A stretch of 64,000 nucleotides of DNA, from assembly GCA_022606135.1 (NCBI GenBank), contig JABYQN010000006.1:2790001-2854000 (forward strand), read 5' to 3'. Positions 1 to 15,843 of this stretch are shown here, piece by piece (positions within the stretch are counted from its first letter, which is position 1; every line of letters begins with the position of its first letter). The notes under the pieces were generated by a model. The model was given only the letters and a program-made list of their open reading frames with translations. It was not told where the DNA came from and did not search any database. The stretch is from Fomes fomentarius (lineage: Eukaryota; Basidiomycota; Agaricomycetes; Polyporales; Polyporaceae). The translations under genes and the position numbers were made by a program.

Positions 1-1297
1 GTCCCCAAACCATGTCCTCGGGCCGATGGCGATACCGATCCTATTTGTGGTCAGCAAGACACAACTGAAGACGATGAGGCGACCTAAGACCTACTTGATG
101 ATCGCGTTTTCGTCATTTTCGCCCTTGCTCTCTCCCGGCGTTGCAGGGTCCGAAGCGAAGCCACCGAGGATTACGTTGTCCCGCACGACAGTGCCAGTGT
201 AGTTGCCGTTCCAAGGATCATAATCGACCATGTTGATTCCCCCCAAAAGCGTCATCTACGAGTGTCCGTCAGATAGTATACTTACTTGACATCGAAGTGC
301 GAGACGCACATTCTCCACCCAGATGGTGTTGCTTTCCACAACGGTCCCTGGGGCGCCGAAGAGTACGATGCCACCGTCCTACACAATCCGATTGAGCGCT
401 CATATACGCTAAGTTCCATAATCACTCACAGTGGGGTTGTTGACCATGTTGTTACGGACGAGGCTGTTTTGGCAACTGACGCTAATGCCATCCGCCCACT
501 CCTGGAACGCATCTGACCCACATGGTCCTATATCATTGTTCTGCACCGTCACATTGTTGCACGACAATGCACCCTCCGAGATGTGGAGGCACGACCAACT
601 CCGCGGGTCAAAAGACCGCACGAACTCGATCAGCTGGTTCGCATTGGAGCCCCCCATCTCGATGTTCGCACCACCCATGGTTGGCGATGCGCCAGCCCTG
701 GTACCGTTGATCTGCGGGGCAATAATGATCAGGAAAGCTTCACCTCCAGAAAGAAACTCCGTGATTGTATCTAATTACCTGCACGTGTCGCAGTTTAACA
801 CCACTGCAATTCTGACAGGTACCGTCAACCGCCGTGGTATGCCCTTGGCCATTAGCCACAGGACCAGCAACCACGAGAGTCGCTCTGTCGTCCCCCGCAG
901 GGTATCCAACAGTGCTGATTTCCTGGTCAGGCGCCGCGAACATCAGGGGGGCCTGGATGAAGTATTCCACCCCAGGACACAACGGAAGGGTGTATCCCTG
1001 CCCAGACTCATTGAGCAGCGTGTTCAGCCTGTCTGTAAGTGTATTTAGAGGATCAGCGGGCTCGCAGTCGTCCCGAGTGCGCAATCCTGAAGTCGTCCTA
1101 CGAAGATGGTTTGTTTTAGTGGCTGACACCAGAATTCCCACAAAGGAAACTTCTTACCGCGTAAATAGTGGGTGGTCAAACTTGCTATCCAAAACGTGTC
1201 TTCTATGTGCAAGAACTGACACGTGCTGTCCAAGCGATGGGGCAGGTAATTGTGCCAGCAAGAGAGCAGCGGTATGCAAGAATGTTGCATAGCGCAT
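1..1297 (-). CDS. Secreted right-handed parallel beta-helix protein (3' end outside window)
   Basis: No enzymatic activity can be assigned. The fold looks like a pectate-lyase-type parallel beta-helix, from Asn-rich strand-turn repeats such as NNVTVQNNDIG and NSLVRNNMVNN. The ATG at 1297 opens with a hydrophobic signal peptide (MRYATFLHTAALLLAQ...), so secretion is inferred. Exons I can place on the minus strand: 1297-1158, 1097-779, 711-430, 378-286, about 255-95, and 40-1 (continues off the window). All introns are 50-85 nt with GT..AG ends and matching phases; for example exon 1 ends in phase 2 and joins at 1097. The protein carries DCEP and CQNC cysteines typical of extracellular proteins. 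Similar uncharacterised beta-helix proteins are common in wood- and litter-decay basidiomycetes, but catalytic residues of a specific polysaccharide lyase or GH28 family are not evident. High confidence in the gene, low in the function. Confidence 0.75.
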
Positions 1298-2049
1298 GGC
1301 GCCTCTTCGATTGCGTCTCTCGTTGGTCGTGGCTCCAGTTTCCTAGTTGATGAAGCGTTTCGGCGGGATGCTACCACGGTAACTCAGGTCGTCAGGTAGG
1401 AAGAGAAGATGAAAGGTCGGGGTGCGGCAATAACGAGGTGCACGCAAGGCCCTCGAAAACGTGCCTGCACCAGCGTTGCGATGGAATGGAAACAACACAG
1501 GAAGCGCCCAAACGGTTGTCAAATCCGGCAACTGCGTGGTTGGTATGGTCCTAACATCTCAAGCCCAGCCGCTTTCCCGCTATCTCGCTCGACATGATGT
1601 GCACACTGAACGACATCGGACGAGCACATCAGTGCAATGTCGTGATCAAACGGACGATCAATATGATAATGCGTGTGGGTGCGCGTACAATACAATACAC
1701 AACTGATGCTACTCGACAAGTGGGAATACATGGGTAGTTGCGGACGGGTGATCACTGCATGAATGTGGATCGAACGAGCTGCCGAGAAGAATCAAGCGAA
1801 TGCATAGCCAAAAGAGAGAGCGAGAAGAGAGAGCGTCCGCAGCCGTGCAGACGAAGTGCCATGCGACCATAGCGATTACCTGTCATGACCGAAAAGAATG
1901 GACCCGGGAATCCGAACCGATCCGTCAAGGCATCTGTATCGTAAGTCGTTCAGAGGCGCACGACTTCTTTCTATTCATGCGTGCGGTTTAGTCGGTGGTC
2001 AACCATATGACAGAGGCAAGCCAACGAGGATTCCAGGATACAGCCGAGG
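1298..2049. other. Intergenic, no gene seen
   Basis: About 750 bp between the start of the beta-helix gene and the 3' end of the second poly(A) polymerase gene. Short open frames on both strands show no family resemblance or splice logic. It should hold the promoter of the beta-helix gene and the terminator of the polymerase paralogue. Confidence 0.6.
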
Positions 2050-4818
<2,769 letters not shown>

Positions 4819-5374
4819 CGGCGTTGTATGAAACCGCTCACCCGTTCGTGGATGCCATGGGGGTCAATTCGTGCGAGGAGTTGAAAGGGAGAGGAAGAAG
4901 TCGCAGGGGGAATGGGCCAAGGGCGGACGGACTTATGTCGTTCGTTCTGGTGTGACACAGTGCACGGATTCCGGAAACTGCAGCGGGGCTCGGCAAATCC
5001 CGGGCGAAGCCAAAGTCGCACTACCTCAGCACCCTTACCACTCACGCACGCGTATGGATAGTCGATGGTTGAAAAACTGATCATTGATGCGGTAGTGTAC
5101 AGGAGTAATGCAGTGGGTAATAGTCTGGACAGTATAGTATACGGAAGCCCAACATAAAGTAATATCTCCCTGGCTCTATCGGTTACCTCGACATCCTCAG
5201 TCAGGTGTACATCAATGGTATGGTTGGTGATAATGGTAATGGTAGGTAGGACGGCTAGGTGAGTGTAGCAAATGTGAAGCGGGTCAACGTACTATGAGCA
5301 ATCGAGCCAGAGCCAGGATGATAGAAGGAGAAGGCGAAGCACAGGACCCAAGCAAAGATGTCTGACAAGGAAAT
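4819..5374. other. Spacer between the two poly(A) polymerase genes
   Basis: 556 bp between the stop of copy 1 and the start of copy 2. No coding exon seen. It must carry the terminator of copy 1 and the promoter of copy 2. A short AT-richer stretch lies near 5100-5170. Confidence 0.5.
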
Positions 5375-7942
<2,568 letters not shown>

Positions 7943-8153
7943 TATGGTGGCGTGTAAGTTGTAAAAGCAAGAAGAGGAGGTGTCCCTGTGGTGGTCGTCG
8001 TGGAACTTGAGGTTGAAGAACAGACAGGGAACAAGGCCGGAAGCACGGTGCGACCTGTCCTATTACCCGGACTTTGCCGAGAATAGCTGGGCGCCCGTTT
8101 CGGTGGTGTGTCTGGACGCGTCGAGACTCGGGCATTCTCGACGTCGACCACAT
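7943..8153. promoter_or_regulatory. Shared divergent promoter, poly(A) polymerase / GatB
   Basis: Only 211 bp separate the two start codons, which point away from each other, so both promoters and 5' UTRs must fit here. I see no clear TATA box. A CA/AC-rich stretch with short pyrimidine tracts lies near 7950-8010. Confidence 0.5.
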
Positions 8154-10339
8154 ATGCTTGCTCATGGTAGAGCACGTCTCCTAACGCATCATATTCGATG
8201 GACACGGCGAGCACACACCGCCAGACCCCACAAGAAGGACTCGAGGTGGCCAGGGTGGGAACTCGTTATAGGCATCGAGGTACATGCGCAGATGAAGTCG
8301 CGCCAGAAGTTATTCTCTGGTGAGTCCACAGTTGCATTGTTCTCGTCGCATGCTACATCTTGAGAATAGAGGCCCTGTGCTCTGATCTTACCTCAACGCC
8401 GAACACACATGTGGTCCCATTTGATGCTGCGTTTCCCGGCACTTTGCCCGTAATGTCCTCACCTCGCATGACCTTGCATTGTCCAACTGACTCGGTGTGT
8501 GACACAGCGTCTCAACCCTAAATGCGTCGAACTCGGGGTCAGGACAGCAATTGCGCTCAACGCGGAAGTCCAGAATAGGTCCGCCTTTGACCGCAAGCAC
8601 TATTTCTACGCCGACCTCCCTTCCGGCTACCAAATCACACAGCAATATGGTGCGCCTTCCCCGCACACAGGGATACTGGAACCTGACACGGTGTGATAGC
8701 GCCCATTGCCCGCAATGGATATCTACATCTTGAGAAGGATGGTCTATCTGTCCGCATCAAGCAACTGCAGCTAGAACAGGTGAGTCATTGCCTCGAGGAC
8801 CGCCGGCCGCGGCACCGTTTACATCTTCCAGGACACAGGGAAGTCCATGTTTCTGCCTCGGAACCGCATAACAGCCATAGACCTCAATCGAGCGGGCACG
8901 GGTCTCATGGAGATAGTGTCTGAGCCCGACATGCGGTACGTACCACTCGTTCCTGTCAGTCTCCCGGTCCTAGTCAACTGAGTACATCTGCATCTGCATG
9001 GTAGGTGTCCGGAAGAGGCCGGTAATTATGTCAGGACCCTGCAGGCACTCCTGCGGTCTGTCGGCTCTAGCGACGGGAACATGGAACAGGTTCGCCGCAA
9101 TATCTTTGCACACCGCAAGCCGACCATCGGACAGTAACATAACAATTCTCTCTCCCCCAGGGTTCACTTCGCTGCGACGTGAACGTCTCTGTAAACCGTG
9201 TCGGGGAGCCCCCAGGTACGCGCTGCGAGATCAAGAACCTAAACAGCGTGAAATTCATCCAGATCGCAATTAGTGAGGTCGTCTCCCTTGCTCATTCGGG
9301 GTGAAGCTTGCACATGCTAACGGCACGATCAACGATTTGCGTACCGCCCAGCCTGCGAGGCGTTCAGACAAATCGCGTTACTAGAACGTGGCGCGCCCGT
9401 CGTGCAGGAAACGCGGGGTTTCAACGAAGAGAGGGCGGAAACCTACTCCCTTCGCAGCAAAGAGGATGCCCCGGATTACCGGTACATGCCTGACCCCAAC
9501 ATTCCTCCCCTCCTGCTCGATCAGGTAGTTTTCCGTGTTTCATGTTTGCTTCCGCAGTGATGGTGCTGAATACTCTGGCCGACCTTCGCAGAGTTACGTA
9601 GATACTATACGACGGTACATGCCCCAACTTCCAGACGCGACGCGGGCGCGGTTGCTGGAGACGGGGCTCTCGCAGCGCGACGTGGAAGTTCTCATGGACG
9701 TTGATTCTGGACGAGAAGTCGGACTCGACGGCCAGCTCGGACACGGTGCGGTGGCGTACTTTGACGAGGTCGCCCGCGGGCGCGACCCCAAAGTTGTTGT
9801 GAACTGGTGCGCATCTCCATCCGCTATCTAATTTTCGGCTTGAGCTGTGAATTTGATGCATTGCCAATAGGATCACGCATGAATTGTTGGGGCAACTGGC
9901 GTTCCGGAGCGAGACGTTCAAGGAGAATCCTATGTCCGTCCGCCAGATGGGCGATCTTATTGATCTTGTCCAAGCTGGGAAGGTCACAGGTGTGTGCTGT
10001 GTCTGTCTGAGGATTGACACGTTCGACGATCACTCAACCTTCCGCTGTCTTGCAGGGACGTCCGGAAAAACCATTCTCCGACATATTCTCAGCACCCGCA
10101 CTTCCGATCCGCCTGCCAAGATTGCAGAAGAGTTGAACTTGCTTGCTGCTAGCGATGACGGTGCATCGTTAGAAAAGTGGTGCAAGGACGCTATCGCTGC
10201 CCTGCCAGAGCAGGCCGAGGCAGTCCGCCGAGGCAACCCCAATGTTGTGAACAAGATCATGGGTCACGTCATGAAGGCCAGCAGGGGCACGGCAAAGGCG
10301 CAGGACGTCAGGGCGACGCTGCTGAAGCTTCTACAGTAA
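8154..10339 (+). CDS. PET112: Mitochondrial Glu-tRNA(Gln) amidotransferase subunit B
   Basis: GatB subunit of the GatCAB-type amidotransferase that converts Glu-tRNA(Gln) to Gln-tRNA(Gln) in mitochondria. The ATG at 8154 gives an Arg/His-rich, acid-poor leader ([15 protein letters not shown]...) that suits a mitochondrial presequence. Next comes the family's opening motif [12 protein letters not shown], then [19 protein letters not shown], the [15 protein letters not shown] block, [10 protein letters not shown] and [23 protein letters not shown], and the C-terminal YqeY-like helical domain. That domain ends in [18 protein letters not shown] and a TAA at 10339. Ten or so short introns interrupt it. 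All blocks occur in the right order with compatible phases. It is divergently transcribed from the poly(A) polymerase gene. Confidence 0.95.
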
Positions 10340-10464
10340 TCCACGCTGCCATTGAACGTGTCATGCTCGTCTTCGTTCCACTCCAGTGGCGGGTTTCATG
10401 ATGAGTTCCTACTCTACTCGTACACTAATGCTATGCACTGCTTATTGCATCCGTGTCTAATCCC

Positions 10465-11449
10465 TCAAACCGTAACCTTCTTGGCCAAATACTCGGTCCA
10501 CTCCTTCTCGCCCCAAGAGCTTGAGATCTCGTTCGCAATGAGACCGTCCCAGAGCACGGTCGGCGAGACGTGGATGCCGTTCTGCCTGGAGTACTTGACT
10601 GCACATTAACGGACAAATCAGCTCACTTCTCGCGCTATAACCCAGACGGGAACTCACTCGTATACTTCAAGTCATCCGTGACAGCAGTTCCGCCGTTCGG
10701 GGTCGACTTCAAAACCAAGAGATCGCTGAACAGCCCCGCCTTGTCCCCGCTGACGGACTCGCTAACGAGCGCAGCGAGCTTCTCGCGGACTTGGATCGGA
10801 GTGAGGGTGGAAGTTGGGATATCAAAGTACTCCTGCTGCTTCTTGAACAGTGCGAGGGAGAACTTCCAGAAGTCCTCGGGGCCACGCGGGCAACCTATGT
10901 GTCACAAGAAAGCGGGTTTGAGTTCAATTCGCCTCCATCTAGGTATCCCATCCCTCTCTTCCACCCTTCCTGCCCTCCGTGCCAGTGCCGCCTTCTCAGC
11001 CACAGGAAGGATACATCCCGCTTTGCTTGGGTCCATCCGTTCTCACGCGCACACGTTTCAGATGTTTACGGCAGCGGCACGAAAGGAGACAGCAAGAATG
11101 GGTGGGGAGGGGGCGCAATGTGAGAAGTACGTACTGCGAGACCGGCCTCGTGCACGAAGGTGGAACTGGCATGCCAAGGCTGGACCTGGTTCCGGAAGAT
11201 GACCTTGACCTTGCCGTCGTACTTGCCGCCTGGGGCGAAGAGCGGGCGGAGGACGCTCTCGATCGCGTTCGCGAGCTTGGCGGAGAACGGGCAGACGTAG
11301 TCCACTGTGTGGGATGGGTGTCAGTCGCGTTATCGAGGAGCGTGGGCAGGTGTACACAGGTAGCACATACAGAAGACCTCGATCGTGTGCGGCGCGTCGT
11401 ACGTGCCTGCGATGACTAGGGCTTGACGGAGAGATGGTTGCAGGGCCAT
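10465..11449 (-). CDS. DsbA-like thioredoxin-fold protein
   Basis: Small fungal protein with a thioredoxin/DsbA-like fold; substrate unknown. Start at 11449 (MALQPSLRQALVIAGTYD). Exon 1 ends in phase 1 after IEVF and joins across a short intron to give FLDYVCPFSAK. The first beta-strand plus CPFS is the place of the CxxC in true oxidoreductases, but only one Cys is present, so disulfide exchange is doubtful. Further blocks: KVKVIFRNQVQPWHASSTFVHEA, EDFWKFSLALFKKQQEYFD, and the cis-Pro-like HVSPTVLWDGL near the C terminus. It ends EWTEYLAKKVTV with TGA at 10465. The family resemblance to DSBA-like proteins of basidiomycetes is from memory. Confidence 0.75.
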
Positions 11450-11867
11450 GGCGATCGCAGTACGGTTGTTGAGAGAGGCTGTAGTAGAGGATGGTGTTGT
11501 CAGTCTTGCAGACGGTTACCTAGATATATATTGCCGCAGCGCTGACGCAATGCTGCCTGAGCCTGTGATTACTGGTCGGAATTATGCAAAGAGTTCGACG
11601 CCGTCGAGCACGGCTATCTCGAAGCCACTCTAAGCATCTTTGAAGAACGTGTGAATCAGGTGAGGACCACGGACCATGGTTATTCAGCAGGAGGATTGCT
11701 TCTGCTGTAAAGCTTCATAAGCTTCATCACTGCCAGGCTGATTCGGAGCTTCGGTCCGGGATACCGAACGCGATCACGGTCATTGCAGGCGCCACATAGT
11801 ATCTTGTTATTGAACTTGCTCGACGTCTGGCTGCTTTCTTTCATCACTGCACCAGGCGACCTTCCCA
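11450..11867. other. Divergent intergenic region
   Basis: 418 bp between the divergent starts of the DsbA-like gene (minus) and the CSN12-like gene (plus). I see no coding exon, so it should contain both promoters. Confidence 0.5.
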
Positions 11868-13699
11868 ATGTCCTCACAAAAGTTCTCTGTGTTCTTGACG
11901 CAAATCGCTCAGGCGCTGCGAGAAGAAAAGGGCCCAGAACTCGCATATCTGTTGAAACCGACCAGCGACCACGGGAAGGGTATCATAAAGGACTTCCGAG
12001 GAAACATCACGGTGAGTGGTGTATCGCAAGCCGAGCAGGCATCATACCTACCCACGAAGTAGAAACAATCCCTGTCATACTATGAGGGCAGCCTGGAGAG
12101 TCCGTGGGACGAAATCGCGATCCAGTACGTGCTGGTGGTGAACCTCTGCGCGAAGAAGCGCGCCCAAGAGGCTTTCAAGGAAGAGGTCGCGCTGGTTCAG
12201 TGAGTGAGTCGCGCCCCGCCGTATGCAGAGGTTTCGCTGAAGACCCGCCATCCGCGTCTGCTTCGAAGAGCGTTCCTCCGGTTCTTCTCCAGCAACAGCG
12301 GGTGGACGCTTCCTGCCCTCTTCTCCATCCTGCGAGACCTACGAGACCTGGCCTTTGACGTATGTCGAACGCGTTTGTGGGCTGAAAGAGCAAGAGCTGA
12401 CGTGTCTGAAGGCCGACTTGGAGGGCGTGAACAATGGACAAGAGGGAACGGCGAATATGGAGGAGGCGGCGCGTGTCATCAGCAAAGCGTTCACCAATTG
12501 CGTAACAGACAGGTGAGCTCGTTATACTCGCAGCCTAGCACAGGACAGCCTGTGCTCAACCTTGTAGGCAGTCGCCTGTCCAGGAATCACGAAAATGGGG
12601 GGTCTACTATGTCGTTGGACTAATCCTCAAATGCTACTTCCGGGTACGTCGCATGCCCAATCCATCCATCTCCGTCCGCACTCCGTTCATCCATCCGTCG
12701 CTGTGTCCTGTGTCCAGGTGAAACGAATATCGCTTTCAAAGAGCATCCTCCGCGCTATTGATGCAAACCCAGATATCCCGCCATTGTCACAATATCCGCG
12801 CTCTCACCAAGTGTGTACCCGCTCTGCGCTCGACTGTGCCGCTACTGACATATCTGATAGGTCACATACAGATATTACATTGGTATGCTCAGCTTCCTCA
12901 GTGAGGATTTCGCAAAAGTCAGTAGTTCCCGACCTGTGCCACCCGTGATATGACAGATATCCACCTACGCCGTGATGACCACAGGCCGAACAAGAACTGA
13001 CCTTCGCATTCTACAACTGTTATGTCGGCGCACATAGCAACCACGAGTCAGTCCGCCGACGGTCTCATGGTCTGTCTGGAATTCGTGGCACTGACGCCCG
13101 GGCACTGGCAGGCGTATATTGACATACCTCATCCCATTACGAATGTTCCGAGGACACCTCCCGTCGCGAGAGCTCCTGGATAGGTTCCCTGTCCTGGACA
13201 ACCTGTACTCTCCGTTCATAGCGGCCATCCGGACGGGCGATATCCAGTCATACGACGCGTCTCTCGAGCGGTCCGAGCGGAGGCTCGTCGACCTCAACCT
13301 GTGGCTGACGCTCGAGAAGGCGCGCGAGTTATGCATCCGAGGGTTGTTCCGCCGCGTGTAAGTCTCCTCAGTTCACGTCCTTTCGGACCCGTAGCAGTAG
13401 ATGTGCTGACAGGCACTGCCGCTTTTTTACTTGCCATCTTGGATGTGGATTGTGGATTATCCAGGTGGATCACGGCTGAGAAGAGCACGCGGATACCCGT
13501 CTCGATGTTCCACGCGGCGCTGCTCGTGGCTGGGAATGAGGATATGTCGGCAGAGGAGGCGGAGTGTCTGGTGGCGAACATGATCTACAAAGGCTTCATG
13601 CGTGGATATATCTCGCACGAGAAGCAGATGGTGGTCATCGCCAAAACGGGCGCTTTCCCCCGCCTTGCCGAGCGACCAGCGCCTCTAGCACTCTTCTAA
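11868..13699 (+). CDS. CSN12: CSN12/PCID2-type PCI-domain protein
   Basis: PCI-domain protein of the COP9-signalosome subunit 12 / Thp1-PCID2 family, which works in mRNA export or signalosome-linked complexes. Start at 11868 (MSSQKFSVFLTQIAQALREEKG). Helical TPR-like exons follow (IQYVLVVNLCAKKR, VISKAFTNCVTDR, KWGVYYVVGLILKCYFR, YRYYIGMLSFLSEDFAKAEQELTFAFYNC, LTYLIPLRMFRGHLPSRELL). The C-terminal winged-helix PCI half reads WITAEKSTRIPVSMFHAAL, then ECLVANMIYKGFMRGYISHE. The end is LALF with TAA at 13699. The spliced order is typical of the family (MIYKGFxxGYISH is diagnostic). Introns are short and one follows LFRRV with a clean gtaagt donor. CSN12 and PCID2 orthologues cannot be told apart by eye. 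Confidence 0.85.
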
Positions 13700-14151
13700 T
13701 AGTGAGCGACTGACGTGCTACACGCGAGTGATACGGTTAAGTACTGTAGGATCAGAATGTAACTGCAAAATGTGCACAACAGATAGTATGTTGAGTCGAA
13801 AATAGTACGGGAAGGAGGTTCTTGGTAGAAGTCTTGCATAGCAAGGCTGTGTTCCATGCATTTGCCGGTATGTCATCCTAGCAAGGCTATGAAGCTTTGA
13901 CATACATTCCAGCCAGCTCTGACTAGAATACTTGAGCCTGCCCTGGGGTTGCCCCGCCAGCCAAGGCCCAAGCGATGCTACATCCATAGGCGCAGAAATT
14001 CAGATGACCACTCGGCACCGCGTTGCCTGCAGCGCCTGATGTCAGAATGACCGGACCCTGCGTGCCATATAAAGCGCGAGCGTCGATCCAAAGTTGGTCT
14101 CAAATTTTTCCTACCAGCTTCACCCGCCACCAATCGGACACGAACAACCAC
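13700..14151. promoter_or_regulatory. Upstream region of the vWA gene with TATA box
   Basis: 452 bp without a coding exon. A TATAAA lies at 14068-14073, 79 nt upstream of the vWA start codon, and is the likely core promoter. The first part would be the CSN12 terminator. Confidence 0.55.
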
Positions 14152-15540
14152 ATGGGACACCAGTTCTCCAAGTCAAAGTCAAGGGCCCCGAGCCAGTCCT
14201 TCAAGGATCAGGATATCTCGACACCGAGCCATTTGAGTGCCAGCGACAAGCATCGTAGGTCTGGCTCGGCGAGGGTATCGAAACGGGCCTCTCGGCCACC
14301 ACATGGAGATGAACCACCCCCGCCTTCTTACGATCATGCGACGAGCGTGACTGCTTCGGATACTAAGAGCAAGTACGAGCCTACGTATGGCCAGCAAAAG
14401 GAGGGTGGTGGCTCGAGCTCTAATTCAAGCGCCACTAACCAGAACAGAAACCCATTCCTCGGACTCAGGATACCGGTGAGGAAGCCCAGAGGTTGTGGTT
14501 GACGAGCGAACACTCTTGTGCTAACGCCACACCTTTGTAGGAGGACAGAGAAGAAAGGATACGCTACCTCCAGACGCCTCTGCGCCAGGAGAGCAAGGAA
14601 GACGCGCTCGAGGTACTGAAGAAATACGACACTGTGATAGTGGTGGACGACTCCGGCTCGATGGCGGGCAGGCTGTGGACTGAGGTTGGTCTTCAGAGCC
14701 ACGCAACCACTTCGACACACTCACGCTAACCACACTCTATACTACCTGCGTACAGGCAAGAGATGCACTGTCCGTGCTCGCAGACGCCGCTGCCGAGTAT
14801 GACCAGAATGGAATCGACATTTACTTCCTGAACGACCCAAAAAGAGGCAAGGGCATGAGGGTAAGTGGCTCGCCATCCGGAGTCGACCAATTGCTAATCC
14901 TCATGTGTACGTTGTCGATGATCAGGATGCCAGTGCTGTGAAGCGACTGTTCGATAGCGTATACCCTGGTGGACGCACGCCCCTTGGCGAGCGACTAGAC
15001 GAGCTTCTGAAGGAGTACATCGACGAACTTGACAAGAAAGCGCATGCACCACCCGAGCAGCGACTCAAGCCGGTGAACTACATCGTCTTGACCGACGGTC
15101 GCCCGAGTATGTGTATATCGTCCATGCTGCTACGAGTGTAAAAGCTGACATACATTTCACGTATAGCGGATGATCCCGAGGATGTCATTACGCACCATGC
15201 ACGGCGGCTCGACCAGGGACGTCATCTTCTAACACAGGTGTGTAATCTCAATCCAAAGACGTAAGCTAGCTCATGACCGGGTGGCTCATCATCGCGCGTT
15301 GGACAGGTCGGGCTGCAGTTTGTACAAATTGGCAGTGACCCAGAGGCGAAGAGGTATCTGGAGAACCTCGACAGCAATCTCCACGGTGTTCGGGACATCG
15401 TCGACACGACTCCGTTCATTGGGGGTGTCGTGACTGCCGATATGATCATTAAGATTCTAATTGGTGCCATTAACCGCCGGGTCGACAGGGAAGGCGCGGG
15501 ATTCTTGCAGCAATCGTTCATTCGATCTGTGCGTAGATGA
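14152..15540 (+). CDS. von Willebrand factor A domain protein, possibly N-myristoylated
   Basis: Start at 14152 gives MGHQFSKSKSRAP. Gly2 and Ser6 fit an N-myristoylation signal, so membrane attachment is inferred. Residues 1 to about 110 are Ser/Pro-rich and disordered. A vWA domain follows: YDTVIVVDDSGSM with the DxSxS metal-ion site, ARDALSVLADAAAEYDQNGIDIYFLND, GRTPLGERLDELL (the MIDAS threonine), NYIVLTDGRP (the MIDAS aspartate region), LQFVQIGSDPEA. The gene ends at SFIRSVRR with TGA at 15540. Four or more introns of 55-75 nt. Standalone vWA proteins of this type are common in mushroom-forming fungi; the ligand is unknown. Confidence 0.85.
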
Positions 15541-15843
15541 GGCGACGCCGGGTTTTGTTATCGGCTACCATTCCACGTCAGAATGCATGCGACAGTGAGA
15601 CGCTGATTCATACATACACTTGAGCCACCAGATCTATGTAGGCTTTCTCAGTACTTTCTCATGTTGTGGCGACGATTTCCCTTCTTCCTTCACACACATG
15701 TAGCGATAGTTCCACGTCTTCGATTGATAGTGTAGCAACATCGTGTTAGCCGCAGCCCTATGCTACTTTTCCTAATGTACACCGCACTTAATCTTCCACT
15801 GAATACACAACTTTCACCAGTCCTTCGACCGCTAGTACTCACA
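15541..15843. other. Convergent 3' spacer
   Basis: About 300 bp between the convergent stop codons of the vWA gene (plus) and the gamma-tubulin complex gene (minus). No gene seen. It is AT-richer than its surroundings, as expected for two terminators. Confidence 0.5.

Noticed and set aside
431..1048. 205-codon plus-strand ORF over the beta-helix gene
   Set aside because: Shadow of the minus-strand gene, whose exons have matching phases, splice sites and a signal peptide.
1880..1925. T-arm-like sequence on the minus strand suggesting a tRNA
   Set aside because: The loop has G where the invariant A58 should be and no anticodon or acceptor stems can be drawn.
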